Origin: JALSNL01 sp036479585
GTDB lineage: Bacteria; Bacteroidota; Ignavibacteria; Ignavibacteriales; Melioribacteraceae
Length of the DNA stretch: 64,000 bases
Assembly (NCBI GenBank): GCA_965224785.1
Contig: OZ245062.1
Coordinates: 3,782,001 to 3,846,000, forward strand
Reading direction: 5' to 3'
In this document: piece after piece, positions 47,801 to 56,800 of the stretch
Layout of the letters: each line of letters opens with the position of its first letter
Numbering within the stretch: position 1 is the first letter of the stretch
Notes under the pieces: generated by a model
The model's input: the letters and a program-made list of their open reading frames with translations, nothing else
Database searches by the model: none
Told to the model about the DNA's origin: nothing
Made by a program: the position numbers and the translations under genes

Positions 47801-48677
47801 TTACGCAGTCTTATTACTATTTGGATTTTTCACATTTGACAAATTACGAAAAAGAAAAATACTAAATAAAGAAAGAGAAAAAGCGCAAATAGAACAAGCC
47901 GAATTAAGAGCTGTTGCTGCTGAAGCTCAATCAAAATTAATGCAAGTAGAAAATGATCGTAAGACTAAGGAGCTTGAAGAAGCAAGAGAATTGCAATTAT
48001 CTATGCTACCCAAAGAACTTCCAAATTTACCTCATCTTGATATTGCAGTTTATATGAAAACAGCAACCGAAGTTGGCGGAGATTATTATGATTTCCATAT
48101 TGGAATGGATGGAACTTTAACGGCTGTTATTGGGGATGCAACCGGACACGGACTAAACGCCGGAACTGTAGTAACCGCAACTAAAAGTTTGTTTGGTACT
48201 CACGCAAATAATCCAGATATACTTTTTACATTTTCTGAAATGACTCGTGTGTTAAAGGGAATGAAATTAAGAATGCTTTCAATGTGTTTGAGCATTTTAA
48301 AAATTAAAGGAAATCAACTAACTATTTCTTCTGCCGGAATTCCACCCGCATTAATTTACAGAAGTAGCACAAACGAAATAGAAGAATTCTTAATTAAAGG
48401 TATGCCACTTGGTGTTAAAAATGGATTTCCTTATGAATTAAGGACAACCGAAATTTCATCCGGAGATACAATTTTACTTATGAGCGATGGATTCCCCGAA
48501 CTGTTCAATAAAGAAAAAGTAATGTTTGGATATGACAAAGTTAAAAATATTTTTGCCGAAGTTACTGGAAAAGAACCGGAAGAAATAATTGAACACCTAA
48601 AGAACACTGGCTCCGCTTGGGTTGAAGATGCTGAACCAGATGACGATGTAACGTTTGTAGTAATAAAAATGAGATGA
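44895..48677 (+). CDS. Propeller-sensor SpoIIE-type phosphatase, module 1
   Basis: A 1260-residue membrane protein. Signal peptide (about 1-28), reporter-propeller repeats with many WIGT-like strands, an inserted domain (about 503-662) marked by FDYGWIET near 570 and SDDSHSYKGWN near 619, more propeller, a Y_Y_Y domain, a membrane segment near 965-985, a coiled coil, and a C-terminal PP2C/SpoIIE domain: EVGGDYYDF (Asp1063), GDATGHG, LMSDGFPE and DDDVTFVVIK. The propeller should be periplasmic and the phosphatase cytoplasmic. The ATG at 44895 has ACAGGAG upstream; a start at 44841 would precede the signal peptide. Confidence 0.93.
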   Translation: MNQIKNLNFGMYVFLLVLSSNIFVTAQTTNTNKVSFSKLSIQDGLSNRQVLSIIQDKYGFMWFGTSDGLNRYDGENIKVYKNDPAIQNSLSNNTVISLFEDSKGILWVATVNGLNKFNRENDSFDNFTINETTDDMTRNTIIKVAESSNGSIYVATVRDGIQMLNLPSGKFIPVVRDTTDPAGFDLVLSLSFENDSTLSYLHINVGTQEQNLIYFNTNTKEKIKYLIPPIERNSTVGDVRGMGVSCGISDADGNVWLGTADGRLLKLNKKSKSFDKFEIAKGKILLSIVDDDSSNFWISSTGSGLIKFNKTTYKKTFYKTEQSNPNSLSNNFTLTVYRDRTGIIWVGTVFGVDRFDPFQTPFFTHKNEENNPNSLSDNRVAKILKVKNEQNSFWLATRNGLNKFNLISNKSERHFADSTNENSNDIRTILQAENNNIWVGTSGDGLKLFNPNSKKFSNVLNSPEINPNVHGLVKTNDNNLWLGTSNGLVKYNTASKDVKTFSSMDTTYTTEVFSKLSKIRKENEPIVSISKAGDNENISEEFSLDKKQYALLVTMGENGMANSRNKDTFDYGWIETDAGKKHWSFPKEKTRHAGGSIKNRIVVDVVELKKGDYKLRYKSDDSHSYKGWNSTKPTNGEYWGIQLYKISKNEMEFFKKNLDIKDVGNSVPGNIILALFSDNSGMLWVGTYTNGFATYDITNDKFEIYKADAKNKNSLLDNRINSFYQDRNGLMWIATQNGLNSFDKKTKTFTAYTEEDGFPTNFISDMLQDQKGNYWVSSFKGLSKFLPSQNNSPTTVINYDLDDGLQGYEFYPQSKLITSDGQILLGGRDGLNSFYPGNINPYPPEIIVKDFELFNKSVTPGDSDSPLEKAIYSTEEINLSHEQNVFGFEFQAMHFSRPGKNIYSYKMEGVDKDWITGQRNYASYTNLDPGKYTFNVKAANSDGVWNEKGKSIIINISSPWWQTWWAYLSYAVLLLFGFFTFDKLRKRKILNKEREKAQIEQAELRAVAAEAQSKLMQVENDRKTKELEEARELQLSMLPKELPNLPHLDIAVYMKTATEVGGDYYDFHIGMDGTLTAVIGDATGHGLNAGTVVTATKSLFGTHANNPDILFTFSEMTRVLKGMKLRMLSMCLSILKIKGNQLTISSAGIPPALIYRSSTNEIEEFLIKGMPLGVKNGFPYELRTTEISSGDTILLMSDGFPELFNKEKVMFGYDKVKNIFAEVTGKEPEEIIEHLKNTGSAWVEDAEPDDDVTFVVIKMR

Positions 48678-48996
48678 TGCCTGTCTCGGCGCATAGTGTT
48701 TTTTACAAAGCCGGATAACGTTTGTGGTAATAAAAATGAAGTAGATATACTAAGACTGAAGTGGGTTTCAATTTTAGTAAATGTCATTTCGAAATGAACG
48801 TTTTTTGTGATTGAGAAATCTCCGAACTTAATAGAGTTTGAGATCTCTCCACAAATCCCGAAAGCTTTCGGGATGAGATGACAATTTTAGAATCCGAAAA
48901 CCAAATCGGGTTTAGTATATTTTAATCAAAATGAAAAAACAAATCTCAAGAAAACAAATTATGAAACCAACAAGAATAGCATTCCTTTTTCTTCCA
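48678..48996. other. Intergenic region with a duplicated gene end and a repeat
   Basis: 319 bases, no gene. Immediately after the stop lies TGTCTCGGC...TAGTG..., then AACGTTTGTGGTAATAAAAATGAAG (about 48718-48742), a second copy of the last codons of the phosphatase gene (VTFVVIKMK). A similar TGTCTCGGCCTAGTG block follows the module 2 gene. A repeat element follows (48782-48883). Confidence 0.55.
48782..48883. repeat. TGTCATT-type intergenic repeat with central palindrome
   Basis: Starts TGTCATTTCGAAATGA and ends GATGAGATGACA; inside is the perfect 16-base palindrome CCCGAAAGCTTTCGGG (48857-48872). It lies between converging genes and could stop transcription in both directions. Confidence 0.6.
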
Positions 48997-49998
48997 TTAT
49001 TTTAATCCCAGCATATAAAGTTGCCAAAGGTCTTTTGTGCTGGTTCTAAAAATAGGAGACACAGCAAGTTTTCCGGTTTCGCCAATACTCTTTTCCAAAT
49101 ATTTTAATTCTTCTAGTTTGTCTTTTATTTCATCTTCAACAATAACGGGCAGACCAACCTTTCTTAAAAGTAATACCCCTTTTGCTTTAATTGATAATTC
49201 CAAATGAATTTTTATTAAGCAAAGCATATCAGACAATACCATTCCTGAAAAATTATTTTTAAGAGATAATAAATATTGACCTGAATGAGACTCAGAAAAA
49301 ACTCCATTATCAATATGCATAAGAAGTTGAACTTCATTCCCAAGACCAGCTTCAATCCAACTGCGTAAAACCATCTCACTTCTTTTGAATACAAATATTA
49401 GAAATGCAGGAAGCAATAATAATTGTAAAACTGTAATAGCAATTGCAGGCAATAATAAATGATTAAAAAAAGAATGGATTATAATTGCAAAAATAAGTGC
49501 CAAAAAATAATTTATAAATTTAAATCCATTTGCTCTATCAAATAAACTTTTTGATATAATAGCAAAGAGAGCAGTAGTTCCGCCGTGCATTATTGCAGTT
49601 CCAAAACCTCTAATTATCCAAAGGAATATGCTGGAAACCTCAACAACATTTAGATAATAAATATTTTCGATAAAGGAAAAACCGGCACCAATTGCAAAAC
49701 CACAAATTACTGCATCAACAGTAAAGCCAATTTTTTTTTTGGAAATCATATAAACTATGAATATTGCTTTTAGCGTTTCTTCTATAATTGGCGCTATATA
49801 TTTTGCATAAATTGAAATATCGATAAGAAAAGTATTGAGTAGAAATTTGTTTATAACATAGCTTATTGCAGCTGTAACAAAGCCAACAAAGATAACCAGT
49901 AATACAGTTCTAATTTTTACAAGTTTATAACTATCAAAATAAACCAAACCAATTAGAAAAATAAAAACCGGAAGAAGGCTAACAAAAATATCAATCAT
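48997..49998 (-). CDS. PrsW-like intramembrane metalloprotease
   Basis: A 333-residue protein with about seven or eight membrane helices followed by a soluble tail. The catalytic motifs of the PrsW family are visible: EETLK (Glu73, Glu74), FIENIYY (Glu111, Asn112) and the His in AIMHGG (His138), with a later His pair in HSFFNHL. In Bacillus PrsW cuts the anti-sigma factor RsiW to release SigW. The gene overlaps the upstream anti-sigma-like gene by 8 bases and follows an ECF sigma gene, which supports the same job here. It is the last gene of that minus-strand operon. Confidence 0.87.
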   Translation of the reverse strand: MIDIFVSLLPVFIFLIGLVYFDSYKLVKIRTVLLVIFVGFVTAAISYVINKFLLNTFLIDISIYAKYIAPIIEETLKAIFIVYMISKKKIGFTVDAVICGFAIGAGFSFIENIYYLNVVEVSSIFLWIIRGFGTAIMHGGTTALFAIISKSLFDRANGFKFINYFLALIFAIIIHSFFNHLLLPAIAITVLQLLLLPAFLIFVFKRSEMVLRSWIEAGLGNEVQLLMHIDNGVFSESHSGQYLLSLKNNFSGMVLSDMLCLIKIHLELSIKAKGVLLLRKVGLPVIVEDEIKDKLEELKYLEKSIGETGKLAVSPIFRTSTKDLWQLYMLGLK

Positions 49999-50758
49999 TT
50001 TTTAGGACGAGTTCCTTCTCAAATAAAATGTGTTCGTTTCTAAATACTTTTATGAAAAATTTGTCCCAAGAAATACTTTTTGATGAGAATAATATTTCAT
50101 ATGGCTCGGTTGAAGAATTGCTCAACACAATAGTGCCGTTGCTTTTATTAACGCTAATGTTATTGCTTAATGGATAATCTTTAAGAGAAATATTTTTAGA
50201 ATCATACTCTATTTGTAGTTTATATTTTTCATGAGAGTTAAGATCAACATCAAATTGATAAAAATCTATTCCTCTACTAATATTTATTTCACCCGATATA
50301 TTTCCAGTATTAATTTTTATTGATTGAAGAAAGGTTGTTTCAGGAAATCCAATTGTGGCAAAAGTATTTTTCTTATCAAATAAATTTTTGTAATAAGAAT
50401 TAAAAAATATTGCTGAAAAAAGAATGCCTGCAGTTATTAAAACTAGTCCGAATGACATTGCGGTTTTAAACTTAGAACCGAAAAAGATATTCAAAACATT
50501 TTCCGGAATAAACGATTTACTTTTTTTACTTTGGTATAAATTATAATCAATTGAATTTAATATTTTTTTCTTCAGGTTTTCTGATGGCTCAGTTTCCGGT
50601 AGTGTATCTAACAATTCTTCTGTCCGTAATAATTCTTTATGAAGAATTTTAGCTTCCTCATTTTGACTTAGATATTTCTCTAATATTTTCTTTTCACTTG
50701 TAGAAACTATTTTATCAATATCTTTATTTATCAATTCTATGTATTTAGGTTTTATCAT
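49991..50758 (-). CDS. Membrane anti-sigma factor-like protein
   Basis: A 255-residue protein. Residues 1-75 are helical with the LEKYLSQNEEAKILHKELLRTEELL pattern (first 20: LEKYLSQNEEAKILHKELLR) of zinc-free anti-sigma domains. One membrane helix lies at about 96-118, and the remaining 130 residues would be outside the cytoplasm. It starts one base after the sigma gene ends and overlaps the PrsW-like gene. No zinc-binding HxxxCxxC is present. The expected role is to hold the adjacent ECF sigma factor until cut. Confidence 0.75.
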   Translation of the reverse strand: MIKPKYIELINKDIDKIVSTSEKKILEKYLSQNEEAKILHKELLRTEELLDTLPETEPSENLKKKILNSIDYNLYQSKKSKSFIPENVLNIFFGSKFKTAMSFGLVLITAGILFSAIFFNSYYKNLFDKKNTFATIGFPETTFLQSIKINTGNISGEINISRGIDFYQFDVDLNSHEKYKLQIEYDSKNISLKDYPLSNNISVNKSNGTIVLSNSSTEPYEILFSSKSISWDKFFIKVFRNEHILFEKELVLKND

Positions 50759-50759
50759 T

Positions 50760-51296
50760 TTATAAACCTCTCATATCTAAGAGTAAATTTTTTAATAATT
50801 GTCGTCCAGTAAATAATCGTGATTTTACTGTCTTCTCTGGTATGCTTAATAAATAGCTTAATTCTTTATATGAATAATCTAAAAAATGTTTTAGCACAAC
50901 AGGTAATCTATAAAGCATATCAAGTTCCATTAAAGCATCGGTTATTTTTTCGCTCATAATATTATTTTCGTAAATTTTGTCAGGCTGTTCCTCGTTGGAT
51001 TTTTGAAACTCATTTAACTCAACATTATTTTTTTTTCTCTTTCCAAAATTTATTGATTCGTTAACGGCAATTCGGTAAAGCCAGCTAAAAAATTTATACT
51101 TCGGATTGTAATCGTTTAGACTTTCATACGCTTTAACAAATACTGCTTGTGTAATTTCTTCTGCGTCGTCAAAATTTTTAACAAATTTATTGGCTAATCT
51201 AAAAATTATTTTATGATATTTCTCTACCAATACCTCGTATGACTTACCGTTACCTTTTAAACAGTCGTTTACTAAAATAAAATCTTCTGTCTCCAA
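50760..51296 (-). CDS. ECF RNA polymerase sigma factor
   Basis: A 178-residue group 4 sigma factor. Region 2 is at about 20-90 (DAEEITQAVFVKAYESL, then FFSWLYRIAVNESINFGKR) and region 4 at about 120-170 (YSYKELSYLLSIPEKTVKSR helix-turn-helix). Region 3 is absent, as is normal for ECF factors. It sits at the head of the sigma/anti-sigma/PrsW-like set and 57 bases after a STAS gene on the same strand. Confidence 0.93.
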   Translation of the reverse strand: METEDFILVNDCLKGNGKSYEVLVEKYHKIIFRLANKFVKNFDDAEEITQAVFVKAYESLNDYNPKYKFFSWLYRIAVNESINFGKRKKNNVELNEFQKSNEEQPDKIYENNIMSEKITDALMELDMLYRLPVVLKHFLDYSYKELSYLLSIPEKTVKSRLFTGRQLLKNLLLDMRGL

Positions 51297-51353
51297 TTAT
51301 AATTACACTCCATAGTTGAAAAGGTTGGTGAGAAATAACAAGTATTTTTAAAA

Positions 51354-51638
51354 CTATTCTATTATAAATACTTTATCAAGTCCGCAATATTTAAAAACTT
51401 CTTTGATGTGATTATTCATATTAACAAGCTTAATTGAGTTCCCAGACTTTTCTAATCGCGTAAAAGATTTTACAAATTCACCTAAACCAGCGCTTGAAAT
51501 ATATGTAAGTTCGCTTAAATCAACTGTGCAATTGCTTTTAATTGAGTCCAACCCTTCCTGGAGCGAATTTATACATGAAGCGTTTAGTTTGCCAATTAAA
51601 AAAACTTCTTTGCCCTCATTTATTTTTATATCAAACAT
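51354..51638 (-). CDS. Stand-alone STAS-domain protein
   Basis: A 94-residue STAS protein. VDLSELTYISSAGLG places the phosphoacceptor Ser at 48. It is more typical of SpoIIAA/RsbV than the three module STAS proteins. It precedes the ECF sigma gene on the same strand with a 57-base gap, so it may be cotranscribed and linked to the partner-switching modules on both sides. Confidence 0.86.
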   Translation of the reverse strand: MFDIKINEGKEVFLIGKLNASCINSLQEGLDSIKSNCTVDLSELTYISSAGLGEFVKSFTRLEKSGNSIKLVNMNNHIKEVFKYCGLDKVFIIE

Positions 51639-51952
51639 GTATTTTTACTTTATCAAATAGTAATGAATAGTTCTTAAAAAAGAAAAGATGTCAGACCGAA
51701 ATATGATTAAGCTAAATTAGTAAATTTAATTGACAATTAAAAAATACTATTAAAACAACGGTATAAATTCAATACTTATTGGACTAATAAAGCAAAAGTG
51801 ATTTTATGAAAAACCAATTTGTAATATATATAGAATTCAAAACCCGACGAAAAAAATATCAGATTTTGAATTCTATATGATAAATTATGGGGAAGATAGA
51901 ACGGCTATTTATTATCCTTAGGATAATTGAACAGTCGTTCTTCTTAATAGAA
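51639..51952. other. Intergenic region with a 15-bp inverted repeat
   Basis: No gene. ATATAGAATTCAAAA (51828-51842) is perfectly matched by TTTTGAATTCTATAT (51864-51878). A second stem at about 51897-51943 (AGAACGG... with ...CGTTCT) lies just after the 3' end of the HEAT-repeat gene and could be its terminator. Otherwise AT-rich, with room for the promoter of the STAS-sigma set. Confidence 0.45.
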
Positions 51953-52516
51953 TTAATTACTCGTAAACTCAGACAACCTAACTCCCTTATAACCCATATT
52001 AAGATCTACCACATAGGATGGTTCAGCAATTTCATCATTATGTACTCCCTCAACTTGGCTATAATTGTAAAATATTTCACAAAGTCTTTTCACTCTTTCG
52101 CTGTCGTCAAATTTAATTCTTCGCTTAACGGCGAATAATCCTTTTTCTGATTTTATTTTAGTAAGAGATAAAGCTGCCATTATTCTTACTTCTTCTGTTT
52201 CACCACTCTTTAATATTTTTAATAATGGATTAACTGCTCTTTCAGATTTCATCTCACCCAAAAAATATGCACAACTTGTCTGTAGTCCGCTATTGCCTGA
52301 ATTAACTCCCTCAAGTAAATTGTCTTCTATTTGTTGGAACTTTTCTTTTGCCATTATATTAATTGAGGTAGTATTTCCTCCCATTGTGCCAACAACATTT
52401 TCGTTTGGTTGTGTGTTTCCTATTGTAAAAAAGATTACTACAATTGCCACAATTGCTAGTCCTCCAAAAAGGGCTATCATTTTATTATTGCTTTTTGTGT
52501 TTAGTTGCGTTGTCAT
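51953..52516 (-). CDS. Membrane-anchored HEAT-repeat protein
   Basis: A 187-residue protein with one N-terminal membrane helix (about 13-33), a linker, and two HEAT/PBS-lyase-like repeats (about 70-145), such as TSCAYFLGEMKSERAVNPLL and EVRIMAALSLTKIKSEKGLF. The ATG at 52516 is preceded by AGAGAGGTAAGT; the frame extends to 52567 but lacks such a site. HEAT repeats hold protein partners. Placement between the ECF set and module 2 suggests a link to signalling, with no direct proof. Confidence 0.75.
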   Translation of the reverse strand: MTTQLNTKSNNKMIALFGGLAIVAIVVIFFTIGNTQPNENVVGTMGGNTTSINIMAKEKFQQIEDNLLEGVNSGNSGLQTSCAYFLGEMKSERAVNPLLKILKSGETEEVRIMAALSLTKIKSEKGLFAVKRRIKFDDSERVKRLCEIFYNYSQVEGVHNDEIAEPSYVVDLNMGYKGVRLSEFTSN

Positions 52517-52805
52517 ACTTACCTCTCTTTTTGTTGAAAAAATATTTTTTGTTTGTTCGACTACCACAACTACAAACCAAAAGAAGAAATGTTGGTGAGG
52601 ATTTGAAAATATTTTTCATCGGTAAATATTTATTATTTCTCACCAACTTTTTTCACTATTGGGTGTACTTATAATTAATTACTATAGATTTTATTTAAGT
52701 AATTAAAATTATTTTTTATATTTCTAAATTATTTCTTATTTTGATTAACTATTTCGGATAGCAAGTCTTAAAACAAGATTGTGTTATATTTAGCATGGAG
52801 GAAAA

Positions 52806-53222
52806 ATGAACCCAAATATTAGTCTCATAATTAAATTGCCTAACGTACCCAATATAGAATTAGTAGCTCTAGAAGGACTACGTTTAATGGGTGGATATCT
52901 TGGAATATCCGAAGATAAAATTGGTGAGGCAAAAATTATTGTTACAGAAGCAATAATAAATGCATTGGAGCACGCAGGTAAAAAAAACCCTTTTGTAAAA
53001 GTTGATTTTGTAATGACAAAAGAAAAACTAATAATAACTATTGCAGATTTTGGGAAAGGGTTTATACCAAGCAAAGTAGCAGAGCCGAATATTGTAGATA
53101 AAATTAAAGGTGGTAGTACGCGTGGCTGGGGATTAAAAATAATGAAATCAATGTCTGATGGTTTTGAGATTAAGTCTGATGAAAATGGAACAATAATAAT
53201 AATAACAAAAAATCTAATATAG
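52806..53222 (+). CDS. Anti-sigma-type serine kinase/ATPase (HATPase), module 2
   Basis: A 138-residue paralogue of the module 1 ATPase (41870). N box EAIINALEHAG, G1 box DFGKGF, and RGWGLKIMKS are intact. The start has GGAGGAAAA just upstream. The STAS gene follows 15 bases later. High similarity over the full length to the other two ATPases shows recent duplication. Confidence 0.88.
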   Translation: MNPNISLIIKLPNVPNIELVALEGLRLMGGYLGISEDKIGEAKIIVTEAIINALEHAGKKNPFVKVDFVMTKEKLIITIADFGKGFIPSKVAEPNIVDKIKGGSTRGWGLKIMKSMSDGFEIKSDENGTIIIITKNLI

Positions 53223-53237
53223 AATAGGAGTATTAAA

Positions 53238-53573
53238 ATGAATTCGGAATTTAGTTTTACATCAAAGTTTGATAACGGAATTCTTGTTATAAAAACAGAA
53301 GGATATATTAATAGTTTGGGCGGTGAAGCAATTGCAAAAGAATTTGAAAAGTATTTTGATAATGGGCTTAAGAATGTTTTGATAGATCTTGAAAAATCAA
53401 AAATTATAAACTCAATTGCAATTACTTTTTTTATAGAAATTATTAAAAAGTTAATTGACAAGAAAGGCAAACTATATTTTACAAACCTTGATTCAACTAT
53501 TGAGAAAACTTTCTCCATTATGGGATTATTTCAATTTGCTGAGAAGGTGAATTCTGTTGATGAGATAAAATAG
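53238..53573 (+). CDS. STAS-domain anti-sigma antagonist, module 2
   Basis: A 111-residue STAS protein paralogous to those at 42366 and 58187. Ser59 in IINSIAIT is the expected phosphorylation site; Gly61 of the other copies is Ala here. Starts behind AATAGGAG, 15 bases after the HATPase gene, so the two are translated together. Confidence 0.88.
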   Translation: MNSEFSFTSKFDNGILVIKTEGYINSLGGEAIAKEFEKYFDNGLKNVLIDLEKSKIINSIAITFFIEIIKKLIDKKGKLYFTNLDSTIEKTFSIMGLFQFAEKVNSVDEIK

Positions 53574-53634
53574 AGCTTTTATGAATAAGGTGATAGTTAT
53601 AAACTATAAATTTGTTGTCATCGTATAGTTGTAT

Positions 53635-53711
53635 TTGTCATTCTCAGCTTGACTGTGAAGCCATGCAACACTAGCAATGGATTCCCGATTAAAACATTCG
53701 GGAATGACAAA
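53635..53711. repeat. TGTCATT/AATGACA intergenic repeat
   Basis: TTGTCATTCTCAGCTTGACTG... to ...CGGGAATGACAAA, with the inner hairpin ATTCCCGA/TCGGGAAT. It is nearly the same sequence as the copy at 44.7 kb and again precedes a propeller-phosphatase gene. Confidence 0.6.
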
Positions 53712-53822
53712 ATGTGTCATTTCCCAATGCCAATTAAAATAAATAGCGAAGTTATTTAAAAAGTTTAACAAAAAAGAGAACAACAAATAAAACAAAATAA
53801 ACTAATAACCAATAAGCTAAAT

Positions 53823-56800
53823 ATGAAAAACCCAATAAATAAAAACCATATTCTCATCCTTCTCTTTTTTGTTTTGTATTCAACAAATTATTTTGTTAAC
53901 GCCCAAGAACTTAAAACAGAAATACTAAATACAACCAATGGTCTTTCAAATAACAAAGTAAAATATCTTTTTCAAGATAGTTTTGGTTTCTTGTGGATTG
54001 GCACTGATGATGGGCTTAATAGATATGACGGGTATGAGTTTAAGGTATTTAAAAATGATCCCGGTAATTCTGAATCAATTAACTCAAATGTTATTTGGTG
54101 TATTACGGAAGATGAAGAAAATAATCTATGGATTGCAACAGGGGTTGGAGTTTCAAAATATATACGTGCAGAAAATAAATTTAAAAATTACGACTTAGGT
54201 AGAGGTGGCTCTTACTTTAGTTCAATTGTAACTTTTATAGATTCGAAAAAAAACATTTGGGCATCTGTAGAAACTGAAAATATAAATAAATATAATAAAC
54301 TCACAGATTCTTGGGAGAAACAAAAGTTTGTATTAATTGATTCTATCCAAACATATAGAGGCCCGATACAAGTTATACCAATAATGGAAGACACAAAAGG
54401 AAAAATATGGGCTGGCTCGGTTAGACACGGGTTGATGTGGTATGATGAAAAAGAAAAAGTTTTTAGAGAGGCTGAAATAAAGTATGAAGATGGAGTTGGT
54501 GAATTTACAAATGCTGTAAATACAATATCTGATATATTTTCAGACTCATTAGGTGTTCTATGGATTACATCAATAAACGGTATTTATAAATATAACTCAG
54601 CTACAAAAAAGTTAAAAACAATAAAGAAATTTACTTTTGAAAGAGTTGGTTTTAACAATACAATAGCTTCTATTACGCAAGACCCGCACGGAAATGTTTG
54701 GGTAACCAGTAGATATAGTGGGTTGCTAAAATTTGATGGTATTTCTGATAATTATAAAAGACTTACTATAACTGGGCAAAATTACTCTGAAGCCGGAATA
54801 TCTAACTATATATTTACAAAAAATTTATGGGATAGGTCAGGTATATTCTGGATGTGTACTTATAATAAAGGGCTAATTAAATATGATCCAAACAAAAAAA
54901 GATTTACAAAATATTCCCATACTGAAAATGATAATAATAGCATAAGTAATTCAAATATTTATAGTTTGTTAGAATCAAAAACTTTACCGAACACTATTTA
55001 CGTTGGTACTAATGGAGGTGGCTTAAATACACTAAATACTAAAACAAACAATTTTTCAACAACTCATTTTAATAGCTTTAATAATAAGTGCCAAAGTAGC
55101 GTTGGGTCAATTATAGAAGAAGATGATGGCTCTTTATGGCTTGGAACTTTTGGTGGTGGATTAATTAAAGTGAATCCGGAAAGAAAAATTGTTAAAAGAT
55201 TTATTTTGGACTCAACTAATTCAAATAGTATTTCAAACAACAACATAAATATTATAAAAAAAGATTCTTTGGGAAATTTATGGATTGGCGCCTGGGATGG
55301 AGGCTTAAATTTTTTGGATGAACAAACTAATACTATTAAAAGATTTAGTGGAGATTATACCACATATCCGCAAGAGGTTATTGATTTAGTCAAAAACAAA
55401 GTTGAACGAAATTTAGATATTGCAAAAATAATAAAGGTAGGAGATTTCCAAAACTTATCTGTCGATTTTGAAGTTGAACAGTCTGGAAACTATCTAGTAA
55501 TCGCTGCGGGTGAAGGAACATTTGATACGGGAAGATTTGATAGAGACACTTCAATGTGGGATTATGGCTGGATAGAAAATGACAACAATAAAACATTATG
55601 GACATCTGATGTTATAGATTCAACTTATCATATTGGAGGTGCTACTAAGAATAGAGTTAAAATAGGTATTCTTTCACTTAAGCCTGGTAAGTATTCGTTA
55701 AAATATAAATCTGACGACAGTCATAGTTTTGGCAACTGGAATACAGCTCCACCTAACGAACAAAGCTTTTGGGGTGCTAGAATATTTAGAATTGATAACC
55801 AAAGTGAGCTTGAGAATATTAAAAAACATCTTAAAGAAAATGTTAATAAAAAATTGCTTGTTAAAGGAGCCTCTATAAGAACCATACATTTGGGTAAAAA
55901 TAATATTCTATGGGTTGGTACGTGGCAATACGGCTTACATAAAATTAACATTACAGAAAATTATGTTAAAACTTTTTTGCTTGATGGTGGAAAGAAAAAA
56001 CCAAGAAGTAATATTAGTATAAACGATATCTGTGAGGGTGAGGGTGGAACGATTTGGGTAGCCACTAATGGTGGTTTGTTTAAGTTTGATTCAGAAAAAG
56101 AAACATACACAACTTATGCTGATAATGATGGGTTGTCAACAAGCAATATATTGTCAATACTCCCCGGAGATAATAATGAACTTTGGATTAGTACAAAAAA
56201 TGGTATTTCTCAAATGGTGGAAAACACTAATGGCAAACCAATCTTTATAAATTATGGTATAGAGTCTGGTTTAGATATAGTAAATTTTATAGAGTCAGTT
56301 AAATTAAAAACAAATAGTGGAAAATATTTTTTTGGTGGCAACAACGGACTAATCGAATTTGATTCTCAAAAATCTTTAAATATTCCACCAAAATTAATTT
56401 TATCTGATCTAAAAATTTCCAACTTGTCAATATCTAAGATAGAGGAAAACGAGTTAGCTAAAACTAACATTCTTAACTTAAAAAATATATCTCTTAACCA
56501 TACCCAAAATGATTTAAGTTTTGAGTTTACCGCACTCCACTTTTCTGATCCTAAGAATAACAAATATGCTCACAAGCTTGAGGGTTATGAAGGTGATTGG
56601 ATTTATGATAACAGCAGAATAGCTACTTATACAAATTTAGATCCCGGAGAATATACATTTAAATTTAAAGGTTCAAATAGTGAAGGTCTTTGGAATGAAA
56701 CTGGTAAATCAATTTCAATAAAAATAAACCCACCTTGGTGGAAAACTATTTGGGCATATATTTTATATGGGCTATTGCTTGTAGCTACTATCTGGGGCAT

